This document shows positions 35,743-44,645 of a DNA stretch of 64,000 nt, piece by piece (within the stretch, counting starts at the first letter, position 1; each line of letters begins with the position of its first letter). The stretch is from Dyadobacter beijingensis DSM 21582. Its GTDB lineage: Bacteria > Bacteroidota > Bacteroidia > Cytophagales > Spirosomataceae. A program made the position numbers and the translations under genes. The notes under the pieces are model-generated. The model was not told where the DNA came from and searched no databases. It saw only the letters and a list, made by a program, of their open reading frames with translations. The DNA lies in assembly GCF_000382205.1 (NCBI RefSeq), contig NZ_KB907794.1, positions 62,001 through 126,000 of the forward strand, in the 5' to 3' direction.

Positions 35743-37896
35743 ATGACTACCAACAAACTTGAAGCATTAAAAAAATATTTCGGATACGACTCCTTTCGCC
35801 CGCAGCAATCCGAAATCATCGACACCATCATGGCCGACCGTGATTGCATGGTACTAATGCCCACCGGCGGCGGTAAATCGGTCTGTTTTCAGATCCCGGC
35901 GGTACTCCGCGAGGGCCTGACGGTGGTTATCTCCCCGCTGATCGCCCTCATGAAAGACCAGGTCGAGGCATTGCGCGGCAACGGTATCCATGCCGCATTT
36001 CTCAACTCCACCATTTCCGGCGCCGAGCAGGACCAGATCATGTGGCAGATCAAGCTCGGCGAACTGAAACTGCTTTACATTGCCCCGGAAAGGCTTTTTG
36101 CCGGAAATACATTCGATTTGCTCCGCGAATGGAACGTGAGCCTGTTCGCCATCGACGAGTCGCACTGTATTTCTTCCTGGGGCCACGATTTCCGGCCGGA
36201 ATACCGCCAGCTGAACCTGCTGAAACTCCGCTTCCCCCATATCCCGATCGTGGCCCTCACCGCCACCGCCGACCGCGTGACACGCCGCGATATTTTGAAG
36301 CAACTCAACATCGAGCACGCAGAAACCTTCATTTCCAGCTTCGACAGGCCAAATCTGAGCCTAAATGTGCTGCCCGGGCGAAAACGCATCGAGCAGATCC
36401 AGCGCTTCGTCAACAAACACGACGGCCAGCCGGGCATTATCTACTGCCTCAGCCGGAAAGGCACCGAAACGGTGGCCGCCAGTTTGCAAAAAGCAGGTTT
36501 CCGGGTCGCGTACTACCACGCGGGCATGCCCGCGGACAAGCGCTCGCAGGTGCAGGAGAATTTTTTGCGCGATGACATTCAGATCATCGTCGCAACCATT
36601 GCATTCGGGATGGGGATCGACAAATCCAACGTGCGGTGGGTGATCCATTATAACCTGCCTTCGAATGTAGAGAGCTTTTACCAGGAGATCGGCCGGGCGG
36701 GCCGCGACGGTTCCAGCGCGGATACCGTGCTGTTTTACAGCTATATGGACATCATTACGCGGACGGATATGATCAATAATTCGGACCAGTCGGCCGAGCA
36801 GAAAGAACTGCTGCACGCCAAACTGAACCGGATGAAACAATACGCAGAAGCCGATATTTGCCGCCGGCGCATTCTTTTGAACTATTTCAACGAACCGGTA
36901 GACCATGACTGCGGCAATTGCGACGTGTGCCGCAACCCGCGGACCCGCTTCGACGCGACGGTGATCGCACAAAAAGCATTGTCGGGCATCGCGCGCACCG
37001 AGCAAAAGGTAGCGATGGGGATGCTGATCGACATCCTGCGCGGCAGCCGTAACCGCAATATCCTCCAACAAGGCTACGATCGGTTGCCGACATTCGGCGT
37101 CGGCCACGAGCTGCGGAGCGACGAATGGTCGGAATACCTGGGCCAGATGCTTAATTCGGGTGTGATGGACATTGCGTACGACGAGGCGCATTCTTTCAAA
37201 CTGAATGCTGTGAGCTGGCAGGTTTTGAAAGGCGAAAAGCAGATCGACCTCGTGAAATTCATCCCGCTCAGCGAACGGAAAGCGAAGGAAGAGGAGCTGG
37301 TACCGAAGGAAAAACCGAAACAGGAAATTATCCGCGACGCGCTTTTCGAGCGGCTGCGCCAGCTGCGCAAGCAGCTGGCCGATGCGTTGGGCGTGCCGCC
37401 TTACGTCGTTTTCAGTGACGCCTCATTGTCTGAAATGGCCCAGAAAAAACCCATTTCCGAAGCACAGATGAAGGCCGTCTCGGGTGTCGGGGCAGAAAAA
37501 TTCCGTCGTTACGGTGAAGCATTCATCAACGAGATCCTTCATTTCGCCCGCGAAAACAGCGCGCCGGGCACCCGGATCGTGAAAGGCATGACTTTCGTTG
37601 AAACCTTTGATCTCTACAAAGAAGGTTATTCTGTACAGGCCATCGCCGAAAAGCGCAACCTGAACCCCGTCACGATCATTTCGCATTTGGTTAAACTCAA
37701 AGAAGACGGCCACCCCGTCGACCTCAAATCGCTGATAGACCCGGCCAACTACCGCACGATCATCGATGCGGCCGAAGAAATACGCATCGGCAAAAACGAC
37801 CCGCTCAAACCGCTCTTCGAACTGCTGAACGAACGGTACGATTACGGCCAGATCCGACTGGCGCTGGCGATTTGGGAGGGGGAGAGGCAAAATTAG
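35743..37896 (+). CDS. recQ: ATP-dependent DNA helicase RecQ
   Basis: A 717-aa 3'-5' helicase for recombination and fork repair. Walker A is PTGGGKSVCFQIP at about 40-52, the DEAH box is DESHCISSWGHDFRPEY at about 138, and QEIGRAGRDG is motif VI. Zinc cysteines are in CRRRILLNYF and CGNCDVC. An HRDC domain (LFERLRQLRKQLADALGVPPYVVFSD) follows the RQC winged helix, and the C-terminal 100 residues add the extra HTH (YSVQAIAEKRNLNPVTIISHL) seen in many Bacteroidota RecQ proteins. Confidence 0.96.
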   Translation: MTTNKLEALKKYFGYDSFRPQQSEIIDTIMADRDCMVLMPTGGGKSVCFQIPAVLREGLTVVISPLIALMKDQVEALRGNGIHAAFLNSTISGAEQDQIMWQIKLGELKLLYIAPERLFAGNTFDLLREWNVSLFAIDESHCISSWGHDFRPEYRQLNLLKLRFPHIPIVALTATADRVTRRDILKQLNIEHAETFISSFDRPNLSLNVLPGRKRIEQIQRFVNKHDGQPGIIYCLSRKGTETVAASLQKAGFRVAYYHAGMPADKRSQVQENFLRDDIQIIVATIAFGMGIDKSNVRWVIHYNLPSNVESFYQEIGRAGRDGSSADTVLFYSYMDIITRTDMINNSDQSAEQKELLHAKLNRMKQYAEADICRRRILLNYFNEPVDHDCGNCDVCRNPRTRFDATVIAQKALSGIARTEQKVAMGMLIDILRGSRNRNILQQGYDRLPTFGVGHELRSDEWSEYLGQMLNSGVMDIAYDEAHSFKLNAVSWQVLKGEKQIDLVKFIPLSERKAKEEELVPKEKPKQEIIRDALFERLRQLRKQLADALGVPPYVVFSDASLSEMAQKKPISEAQMKAVSGVGAEKFRRYGEAFINEILHFARENSAPGTRIVKGMTFVETFDLYKEGYSVQAIAEKRNLNPVTIISHLVKLKEDGHPVDLKSLIDPANYRTIIDAAEEIRIGKNDPLKPLFELLNERYDYGQIRLALAIWEGERQN

Positions 37897-37939
37897 AGCA
37901 GCCTATTTATATTTACGTTTTAAATACTTAACCAACAAT

Positions 37940-38323
37940 ATGTCAAGACAAAACATACTCTCAGGCTCGCCTTGGGAAGACAAAATGGGGTATTGCCGGG
38001 CGGTTCGGATCGGGAATATCGTGGAAGTGGCCGGTACGGTGGCTATCGTGGACGGAGAAAAAGTGAAGGCGGACGATGCCTTTGCGCAGACGGATAATAT
38101 CATCGAACGCATCGAAAAAGTGTTGCAGGACGCCGGCGCAAGCCTCGCCGATGTGGTCCGTACCCGCATTTTTACGACCGACATCACCCTGTTCGATGAG
38201 ATCGCACGTGCCCATGGTGCGTATTTTCGGGACATTAAGCCTACAACCGGCATTTACGAGATCAGTAAGCTGGTTTCACCCGACTACCTCGTCGAGATTG
38301 AATTCACCGCAATAGTCCAGTAA
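37940..38323 (+). CDS. RidA family protein
   Basis: A 127-aa YjgF/YER057c/UK114-fold protein. True RidA proteins hydrolyse reactive enamines/imines formed by PLP enzymes. VGNIVEVAGTVAIVDG, NIIERIEKVLQDAGASLADVVRTRIFTTDI and LVEIEFTAIVQ follow the family pattern. Subfamily assignment is not certain. It has its own terminator downstream. Confidence 0.88.
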   Translation: MSRQNILSGSPWEDKMGYCRAVRIGNIVEVAGTVAIVDGEKVKADDAFAQTDNIIERIEKVLQDAGASLADVVRTRIFTTDITLFDEIARAHGAYFRDIKPTTGIYEISKLVSPDYLVEIEFTAIVQ

Positions 38324-38338
38324 TGTATTGGAATATTA

Positions 38339-38376
38339 AAAAAATGCCCGTTATGCAACAGAAACGGGCATTTTTT
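38339..38376 (+). terminator. Terminator of the ridA-like gene
   Basis: Stem AAAAATGCCCGTT / AACGGGCATTTTT with a 10-nt loop and a T-run ending at 38376, starting 16 bp past the stop. Confidence 0.88.
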
Positions 38377-38475
38377 GTGTCCTATTCATCGGACCTTCCA
38401 ACCTTTTGGCGCGGATTTTGCTCTTTGTGGGGAAGTTGTCTGATTTAGAACCCTATAACAAAGACATCTCTGGAC

Positions 38476-38775
38476 ATGAAAAATGGAATAACATTACTAA
38501 TTGCCTCAGTTTTACTGATTCTGTGCGTAGTGCAAAAAGAAGCCAGATACGGCACCTCGCAGCGTGGGAATGTAGAAAAAATATACAATTCCACATCTGA
38601 TGCGCAGAAAAACGGACAGGCACCGGAAGTACCGGCAGGCGATCAGCTGCTGACCGATTCGCAGACTTTCGAGTTCGCTTCCGCTGACACCACCAGTAAA
38701 AACGAACCAGCTGCCCGGCTTGTGAACCAACGTTTGTTGCACATTTCTGCAAACAGCAAACTGCTAAATTACTGA
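38476..38775 (+). CDS. Small hypothetical protein with N-terminal membrane segment
   Basis: A 99-aa protein starting MKNGITLLIASVLLILCVVQKEARYG, a signal peptide or membrane anchor, followed by a polar, Ser/Asn/Gln-rich tail without recognisable domain. It is isolated between the ridA terminator and the convergent SNF2 gene (38 bp gap). Codon use looks like that of neighbours. I do not recognise a family; probably secreted or periplasmic. Confidence 0.5.
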   Translation: MKNGITLLIASVLLILCVVQKEARYGTSQRGNVEKIYNSTSDAQKNGQAPEVPAGDQLLTDSQTFEFASADTTSKNEPAARLVNQRLLHISANSKLLNY

Positions 38776-38813
38776 ACCGGTACCCGATTCAGTAATTTAG
38801 CCAAATGCAATTC

Positions 38814-41800
38814 CTAGCTGAAAAGCCCCATTATATCTTCCTGGCTCAGCTTCTTGATAAAACCGGACTCTCCGCCGACCAAGTCTTCTGCCAAATCCTG
38901 CTTGCGCTGCTGTAACAGCAGAATTTTCTCTTCAATCGTATCCTTACAGATCATTTTATAGGCAAATACCTTGCGCGTCTGCCCTATGCGGTGCGTACGG
39001 TCGATCGCCTGGCGCTCTACGGCCGGGTTCCACCATGGGTCCACGAGGTACACGTAGTCGGCTTCGGTGAGGTTAAGCCCTACTCCGCCCGCTTTGAGGC
39101 TCATCAGGAACACACGGCAGGTGTCGTCGTTCTGGAAGCGGTTTACGCGGCCGGCGCGGTCCACAGTTTGCCCGTCGAGGTATTCGTAGGGGATATTCAC
39201 CTTTTCCAAATGCTTGCGGATCAGATCCAGCATACCAAGGAATTGGCTGAATATCAATATTTTGTGGTTTGAGGCATTTTCCTCGATTTCCCGCGTCAGC
39301 TCTTCCAGTTTCGCCGATTCGTTGCCGAAATCCTCGTCACCCGACAAAATGGATGGCGAATCGCAGATCTGGCGCAGTTTCAGCAATGCTTCCAGGATGA
39401 GGAAGCTGCTTTTGTTGAGGCCTTCGGTAGCCAGTTTTTCGGCGATTTCCTGGCGGTAACGTTCGCGGAAAGTGTCGTACACTTTCCGTTGCTTGTTACC
39501 CATTTCACAGAACAAAATAGTTTCCGTCTTGTCCGGCAAATCGGTCGCTACTTCCTCTTTCGTGCGTTTGAGCATGAACGGGTACACGAGCTTGCGCAGT
39601 TCGGCCGCCTTTTCCTTGTCCTGGTATTTATCGATCGGCGTTGCATATTCCGTCCGGAAGAAATCGGCGTGGCCGAGCATTCCGGGGTTCAGGAACTCGA
39701 ATTGCGAGTACAGATCAAATGTGTTGTTTTCCACCGGCGTACCCGTCATGGTCAGGCGGTTGCGCGCACGCAGGAGGCGCGAAGCTTTCGACGTGAGCGA
39801 GTCGGGGTTTTTAATGGCCTGCGCTTCGTCGAGGATAATATAGTTGAAATCAAACTCGCGGAGCAGTTCCACATCGCTGCGCATCGTTCCGTAGGTCGTC
39901 AGGATGATGTCGTATTCCCGGAAAAACTCGATGTCTTTTCTCCGCGACATGCCCCTGTGAACATACAGTTTCAGATCCGGCGTGAACTTTGCCGCTTCCG
40001 CCTGCCAGTTGAAAATCAGCGTCGTAGGAACTACGACGAGGTTCGTATATGCTGGATCTAGATTTTTCTGGTTTTGCAGGAAGGTGAGCATTTGCAGGGT
40101 TTTACCCAACCCCATATCATCTGCCAAACAGCCGCCCCATTGGAATTCATCGAGGAAATGGAGCCATTTGTAACCCTCCTCCTGATACTGGCGGAGCGTC
40201 GCTTCGATGTTCTGCGGCAATGGTACCGACGGAATTTGTTTGAAATTGAGCAGCTTTTGCTTTTTCTCCCACAATTCCCGGAACACGTCCTCATTATCGA
40301 TCTCCGAAACGAGCTCGTCGATCAGTGAAAAATGGATTTTGGACAGATGGATCTGGTCGTCCTGCACACGGCCGAACTGCATGAGCGGTTCCAGCTTGGC
40401 GATCCATTCGTCGGGCAGTACGCCCAGCGAGCCGTCCTGCAACTGAATATAGTTCTGCTTTTTGAGCAATGCTTTCTTCGCATCGGCCAGCGACACCGTC
40501 TGGTCCCCGAAAGTGATCTCGATCTTCATATCGAACCAGTCGATACCCGACGATGTATGCACTTTCACCATCCCGCGGTTGGGATTGAACTTCATCTTTT
40601 TCAGGTCCTTGAACCCGAAAATTTCGTAATGTTTCTTTTTGGCCGCATCCACGAAGTTGAACAGCCATCCTTCCTTCATCACCTGCTCAAACGGCACATA
40701 GAAAAACGGCTGCCCCGTCTGATGCTGAAAACCCGGATGCAGGCCCTTCAACCACTCCCAAACACCATTTTCCGCCTGAACATCGCGTTCGAGCATGGTG
40801 ATCTGGTTGTTATCGAAGCTGGTTTTCACGCGGCGCTGGTCGTGCAGCAGTTCCAGTTCTTCCGTCTTGCCGTTTTCTTCCAGGTAGATGTAGGAAGGCA
40901 CGATGAGCAGGTTCGCCTCGTCTTCTCTCAGGTAAAATTTCGGTTTCTGGAAAGCCAGCGGTGAATGCTGGATTTCGTGGCGCGTCTGGAAAATCACATC
41001 GAATTTCTCCGAAACGGGGATGATCCAGTTTTTCAGGAAATCGTCACCGAAATCCTTTTTGATCCTTATTTTAAATCCATTCTGGCCCAGGTAAGCGACC
41101 ATTTCGGCCTCGCTGATACCCGCCCAACGGAACAATGTCTTTTCATTGTAAATGCCCAGCCAGAAGCTGTCGAGCGACACTACTTTCTGCAATTCCAGCG
41201 GCGTGCCGGGCTTGATTTCCACATAAGGGTTGAGGGTAATGAACTCCTTGTCTTCCGTAAGCACAAAAAACAGCTTGACAGGCTCGCGGTGCAGTTCCAG
41301 CTGCGTGAGCTGGTGGTTGCTCGTCACGTAATCGCCGTCGGCGAGGAAAAGCCGGTCACCGTCGAGGTCGTTGAAGACGCGGGTAAGCTGCTTGCCTACG
41401 TAATTGCGGGCTTCATAGCGCTGGTCGGCCTCCACATCGTCGAAATGCAGGTAGGCATTATACGCCCATCCCTGCTTGCGGATGAATTTTTGCAAGCCTT
41501 CCTCCCAATGCTTCGCCATGCGTACGAGGCGCGCATCCGATTCAGTGAGTACCGGAATTTCATCCGCATTATAGTAATGGCTCGAACCGCCCGCAATGTT
41601 GCGGATATTGGTAACCTTCTCGGACTTGGAACTGAATTTGACCGAAAAAACACCGAAACCGATGTCCAGCAAATGATTTTTTCCTTTTGGCCAAAATACA
41701 AAAATCGACACGCGATCTTCATCCTCCTGGCCGTTGTCGGTCAGCGTAACAGCAAATGACGATTCCTGCGCAGGCAATATGCGGTCACGCAACGACTGCC

Positions 41801-42599
41801 AGTCCTGGTAGGCACCTACTTTCTGAATCGCCGGGTCCAGCCTGATCAAATGCAGGCCGCCGTCCTCGTCGAGACGAAATTCGAATTTGTCTTTATATTG
41901 ATCTTCAAGCGAATAGCCGTATTCCGCGAGCAGGTTACTCTTCTCGACCGTCAGGTCGCGCATTACTTCAAATGCCTTTTCACCCAGCTCTTCGCGGAGT
42001 TTCAGCAATGCGGCAAGTTTGTGCTCGCAGAGCGGTACCCAGAGTTTCTGGTTGCAGGTACAGGAAGTCTGGATCTGCCGGGTACCTTTCACGCGCTTGA
42101 ACGTGGTCGTATACTCCTGGCCTTTGTCCGTTACGAGGCATTCCGCTTCGCCTTCCTTGGCCGAAACGATCTCCACCGGGCCTACATTCTCCCGGTTTTG
42201 CCAGGTATCGTCCAGTACCATGCCACGGAGCTGCATTTCACGCAGCTCTTGCAGCTCGATCGTCGTGTTGGCCATTTCGTGGACCACCTGCTTGATCGTC
42301 GGCATCTTGTCGAGAATGTACAAAATGCTGGCCACGCGGTGTTTACACAACCCGGCTTTGTCGGGGCACGAACATTCGGTGGTGATCTGCGGGGTGAGGA
42401 AATCGCGGATGAAAATCTGGTAATACTGGATCGAGTAGTCGCTTTTGACTTTGAACTCGGCATTACCGGGGCCATTATAATCGAGTTTGGAAACTTTTAA
42501 GCCGCCACTGCTATAAATGGAACGCCCTCTTGACAATACATCCCGCTCCGCCCGTCTCAGTAAGAAGTTGGATAATTTCTCCTTCTTTTCGTTTTCCAT
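38814..42599 (-). CDS. SNF2-family DEAD/DEAH helicase with two SWIM zinc fingers
   Basis: A 1261-aa Swi2/Snf2 ATPase. Two SWIM-type zinc motifs lie near the N-terminus: ECSCPDKAGLCKH (Cys76, Cys78, Cys85, His87) and SCTCNQKLWVPLCEH (Cys180, Cys182, Cys191, His193). A 600-residue middle region of mixed composition follows, then the motor: DDMGLGKTLQMLTFLQ (Walker A), LDEAQAIKNPDS (DEAQ box), TGTPVENN and the C-terminal DPWWNPAVERQAIDRTHRIGQ. Such bacterial proteins are thought to move along or remodel protein-DNA complexes; the precise role is unknown. No restriction or defence partner is next to it. Confidence 0.93.
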   Translation of the reverse strand: MENEKKEKLSNFLLRRAERDVLSRGRSIYSSGGLKVSKLDYNGPGNAEFKVKSDYSIQYYQIFIRDFLTPQITTECSCPDKAGLCKHRVASILYILDKMPTIKQVVHEMANTTIELQELREMQLRGMVLDDTWQNRENVGPVEIVSAKEGEAECLVTDKGQEYTTTFKRVKGTRQIQTSCTCNQKLWVPLCEHKLAALLKLREELGEKAFEVMRDLTVEKSNLLAEYGYSLEDQYKDKFEFRLDEDGGLHLIRLDPAIQKVGAYQDWQSLRDRILPAQESSFAVTLTDNGQEDEDRVSIFVFWPKGKNHLLDIGFGVFSVKFSSKSEKVTNIRNIAGGSSHYYNADEIPVLTESDARLVRMAKHWEEGLQKFIRKQGWAYNAYLHFDDVEADQRYEARNYVGKQLTRVFNDLDGDRLFLADGDYVTSNHQLTQLELHREPVKLFFVLTEDKEFITLNPYVEIKPGTPLELQKVVSLDSFWLGIYNEKTLFRWAGISEAEMVAYLGQNGFKIRIKKDFGDDFLKNWIIPVSEKFDVIFQTRHEIQHSPLAFQKPKFYLREDEANLLIVPSYIYLEENGKTEELELLHDQRRVKTSFDNNQITMLERDVQAENGVWEWLKGLHPGFQHQTGQPFFYVPFEQVMKEGWLFNFVDAAKKKHYEIFGFKDLKKMKFNPNRGMVKVHTSSGIDWFDMKIEITFGDQTVSLADAKKALLKKQNYIQLQDGSLGVLPDEWIAKLEPLMQFGRVQDDQIHLSKIHFSLIDELVSEIDNEDVFRELWEKKQKLLNFKQIPSVPLPQNIEATLRQYQEEGYKWLHFLDEFQWGGCLADDMGLGKTLQMLTFLQNQKNLDPAYTNLVVVPTTLIFNWQAEAAKFTPDLKLYVHRGMSRRKDIEFFREYDIILTTYGTMRSDVELLREFDFNYIILDEAQAIKNPDSLTSKASRLLRARNRLTMTGTPVENNTFDLYSQFEFLNPGMLGHADFFRTEYATPIDKYQDKEKAAELRKLVYPFMLKRTKEEVATDLPDKTETILFCEMGNKQRKVYDTFRERYRQEIAEKLATEGLNKSSFLILEALLKLRQICDSPSILSGDEDFGNESAKLEELTREIEENASNHKILIFSQFLGMLDLIRKHLEKVNIPYEYLDGQTVDRAGRVNRFQNDDTCRVFLMSLKAGGVGLNLTEADYVYLVDPWWNPAVERQAIDRTHRIGQTRKVFAYKMICKDTIEEKILLLQQRKQDLAEDLVGGESGFIKKLSQEDIMGLFS

Positions 42600-42701
42600 T
42601 TACCCTGCTGCCTGTTAAAAACGCAAAAGTACGGTATGTTTCTGTCTTATAGAAACGAACGGGAAAGTATTGGTGCCGCGCGAAGATCGCCTGTCAGTGA
42701 A

Positions 42702-43145
42702 TTATGAGCGCACGTATGGCTGGTCGATGACGCCGATATGCCCCGAATGCAGCGCCTCCTGGCAGAATGCGGCGATTTGCGGGCCGATATTGGGATATAA
42801 ATGTTTGGAAGATAGCGCAGAAACGGGCAGCCAGACGATTTCGAGCGCCGTGGTCTGTTCGGGGTTCAGGGCCGGAGTGCCCTTTGTTATATTTGCGTTA
42901 AAAATCATATGGAGCGTCTCCTTCCGCACTTCCTGCCAGATTACTTCGCCGCAGGACACCATTTGTCCGACGCTCACCTCCACGCCCAGCTCTTCCATCA
43001 GCTCACGTGCCAGTGCGTCGGCGAGCGACTCGCCCGGATCGGGATTGCCGCCCGGTAATGCGAAAACCTCCTTTTCGCCGTACTGGTAGCGCAGGGTAAG
43101 GATGCGGTCGTTGTCGAGAATGATGGCGGATGGACGGACGTTCAT
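42702..43145 (-). CDS. NUDIX hydrolase
   Basis: A 147-aa NUDIX-fold hydrolase. The Nudix box GGNPDPGESLADALARELMEELGVE (read as G-x5-E-x7-REL-x-EE-x-G) spans about residues 30-52. The family hydrolyses nucleoside diphosphates linked to another moiety; the substrate is unknown. It is on the same strand as SNF2 and gmhA, with decamer array 2 lying in front of its start codon. Confidence 0.9.
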   Translation of the reverse strand: MNVRPSAIILDNDRILTLRYQYGEKEVFALPGGNPDPGESLADALARELMEELGVEVSVGQMVSCGEVIWQEVRKETLHMIFNANITKGTPALNPEQTTALEIVWLPVSALSSKHLYPNIGPQIAAFCQEALHSGHIGVIDQPYVRS

Positions 43146-43181
43146 GATGGTACGGGTGTGTTAGTTGGTATCGTTGGATTT

Positions 43182-43319
43182 TAGTCAGGTGTTGTCAAGC
43201 GTAGTCAGAGATGGTCAGGTGTAGTCATTTGTTGAAAATGATTTTTCTCAATAAACAAACTTCCACCGACAAATAACAATACTTAACAACAAATGACTAT
43301 TCCTGACTACGCCTGACCA
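43182..43319. repeat. Decamer array 2: opposed arms of TGACNA units
   Basis: The left arm has five TNGTCA units at an exact 10-bp step (43182, 43192, 43202, 43212, 43222); the right arm has TAACAA, TAACAA, TGACTA, TGACTA, TGACCA at 43274, 43284, 43294, 43304 and 43314. The inner ends pair over 13 bp (TAGTCATTTGTTG at 43222-43234 with 43287-43299). Two right-arm units carry A for G, as if decaying. It lies between the minus-strand gmhA stop (31 bp away) and the NUDIX start. Confidence 0.88.
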
Positions 43320-43349
43320 AGACGCACCGTCATACAAACCTGCAATATG

Positions 43350-43934
43350 TCAATCCCGCAACACCATTTTTTCGATCAGGAGCATGAAAATGTGGATCAC
43401 TTTGATATGGATCTCCTGAATGCGGTCGGCGTAGCCGAAATGCGGCACACGGATCTCGACGTCGGCTGCTCCGGCCAGTTTGCCGCCATCCTTGCCGGAC
43501 ATGATAATGACTTTCATGCCTTTTGCACGCGCGGCCTCGGCGGCGCGGATGATGTTCACGGAGTTACCGCTCGTACTGAGCGCCAGCAGCACGTCGCCGG
43601 GCTGGCCCAACGCCTCGATATATCTCGAAAACACGTATTCGTACCCGAAATCGTTGCTGACGCAGCTCAGATGGCTCACGTCGGAGATCGCGATGGCGGG
43701 TAATGCGCGGCGATTGTCGCGGTATCGGCCGGTGAGCTCCTCGGCGAAATGCATGGCGTCGCAATGCGAGCCGCCGTTGCCGCAGGAAAGGATTTTGCCG
43801 TTGTGGATGATTGCGTCGGCCATGAGCCCTGCCGCCTGCTCTATTTTCTCGATCTGTACGGGGTCGCTCAGGAAGTTGTCGAGAACGGTTTGCGCTTCCT
43901 TTAATTCCTGGCTAATAATGCTTTGGTAATTCAT
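43350..43934 (-). CDS. gmhA: SIS-domain sedoheptulose 7-phosphate isomerase
   Basis: A 194-aa SIS-domain protein. CGNGGSHCDAMHFAEELTGRYRDNR and LALSTSGNSVNIIRAAEAAR are the sugar-phosphate-binding loops of GmhA, which makes heptose 7-phosphate for LPS. Length matches. The other heptose genes (hldE, gmhB) are not nearby, so a related SIS isomerase is possible. Confidence 0.85.
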   Translation of the reverse strand: MNYQSIISQELKEAQTVLDNFLSDPVQIEKIEQAAGLMADAIIHNGKILSCGNGGSHCDAMHFAEELTGRYRDNRRALPAIAISDVSHLSCVSNDFGYEYVFSRYIEALGQPGDVLLALSTSGNSVNIIRAAEAARAKGMKVIIMSGKDGGKLAGAADVEIRVPHFGYADRIQEIHIKVIHIFMLLIEKMVLRD

Positions 43935-43959
43935 GTTTGTATGTGATGCTAATAATTCG

Positions 43960-44640
43960 TCAGATTCGGATGGCTTTCAAAACGTGCGTTTTTCTGCCGG
44001 GGCCTTTGTGCCGTTCTACTTTGAAGCCGCCGGCCGTGAGCGCCCTTTTCACAATGCCTTTGGACGAATATGTTACTAATACGCCTCCGCGCCGTGTTTG
44101 GGCCGCTATTTTGGTAAATATTTCCGCTGTCCAAAGCTCCGGCTGTGCCCTGGGATCGAACGCGTCGTAGAAAACAACGTCAAAAAACCGCTCCGAAGTG
44201 AAATCCTGCAAAGCGGTTATTTCTTTTTGCAGGTGAAAAAATGGCGAAATGGCCGTTTCCTTACCCCACGGCGCATTGTGAAGCTGCATAAAACCGGTTT
44301 CACCCGTCGCCTCCTCGTAGTTCAGCTGCGAGGCTTCCAGGGGAGAAACGGGGTATGCTTCCACGGAATTGTAGAAAACCTGTTTTTGAAGGCTGTCGGC
44401 GAGCTTCCAGGCGAGGAATGCATTCAGCCCGGTGCCGAAACCCATTTCAAAAACATGGACCGGTCCCGAAGCATTTTCCAGGACCGGCCTTAAACCGAGG
44501 TTGATATAAATGTGCTCCGATTCATTCAAAGCACCTTGCAACGAGTGGTATTGCTGTTTGAATTGCGCGCTGAACAACGAATGCGAGCCGTCTTCGGTAA
44601 TGATGAAGCGTTCCAAATGGCCGGATATTTGTTTGGCCAA
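43960..44640 (-). CDS. mnmD: tRNA 5-aminomethyl-2-thiouridine methyltransferase MnmD
   Basis: A 226-aa SAM-dependent methyltransferase corresponding to the MnmC methyltransferase half, modifying wobble uridine 34 of some tRNAs. VFEMGFGTGLNAFLAWKLAD is the SAM-binding loop; FDVVFYDAFDPRAQPELWT and LVTYSSKGIVKRALTAGGF are specific to this family. The FAD oxidase half of bifunctional MnmC is absent. It starts 6 bp before the stop of the protease gene on the same strand. Confidence 0.9.
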   Translation of the reverse strand: MAKQISGHLERFIITEDGSHSLFSAQFKQQYHSLQGALNESEHIYINLGLRPVLENASGPVHVFEMGFGTGLNAFLAWKLADSLQKQVFYNSVEAYPVSPLEASQLNYEEATGETGFMQLHNAPWGKETAISPFFHLQKEITALQDFTSERFFDVVFYDAFDPRAQPELWTAEIFTKIAAQTRRGGVLVTYSSKGIVKRALTAGGFKVERHKGPGRKTHVLKAIRI

Positions 44641-44645
44641 AAGTA

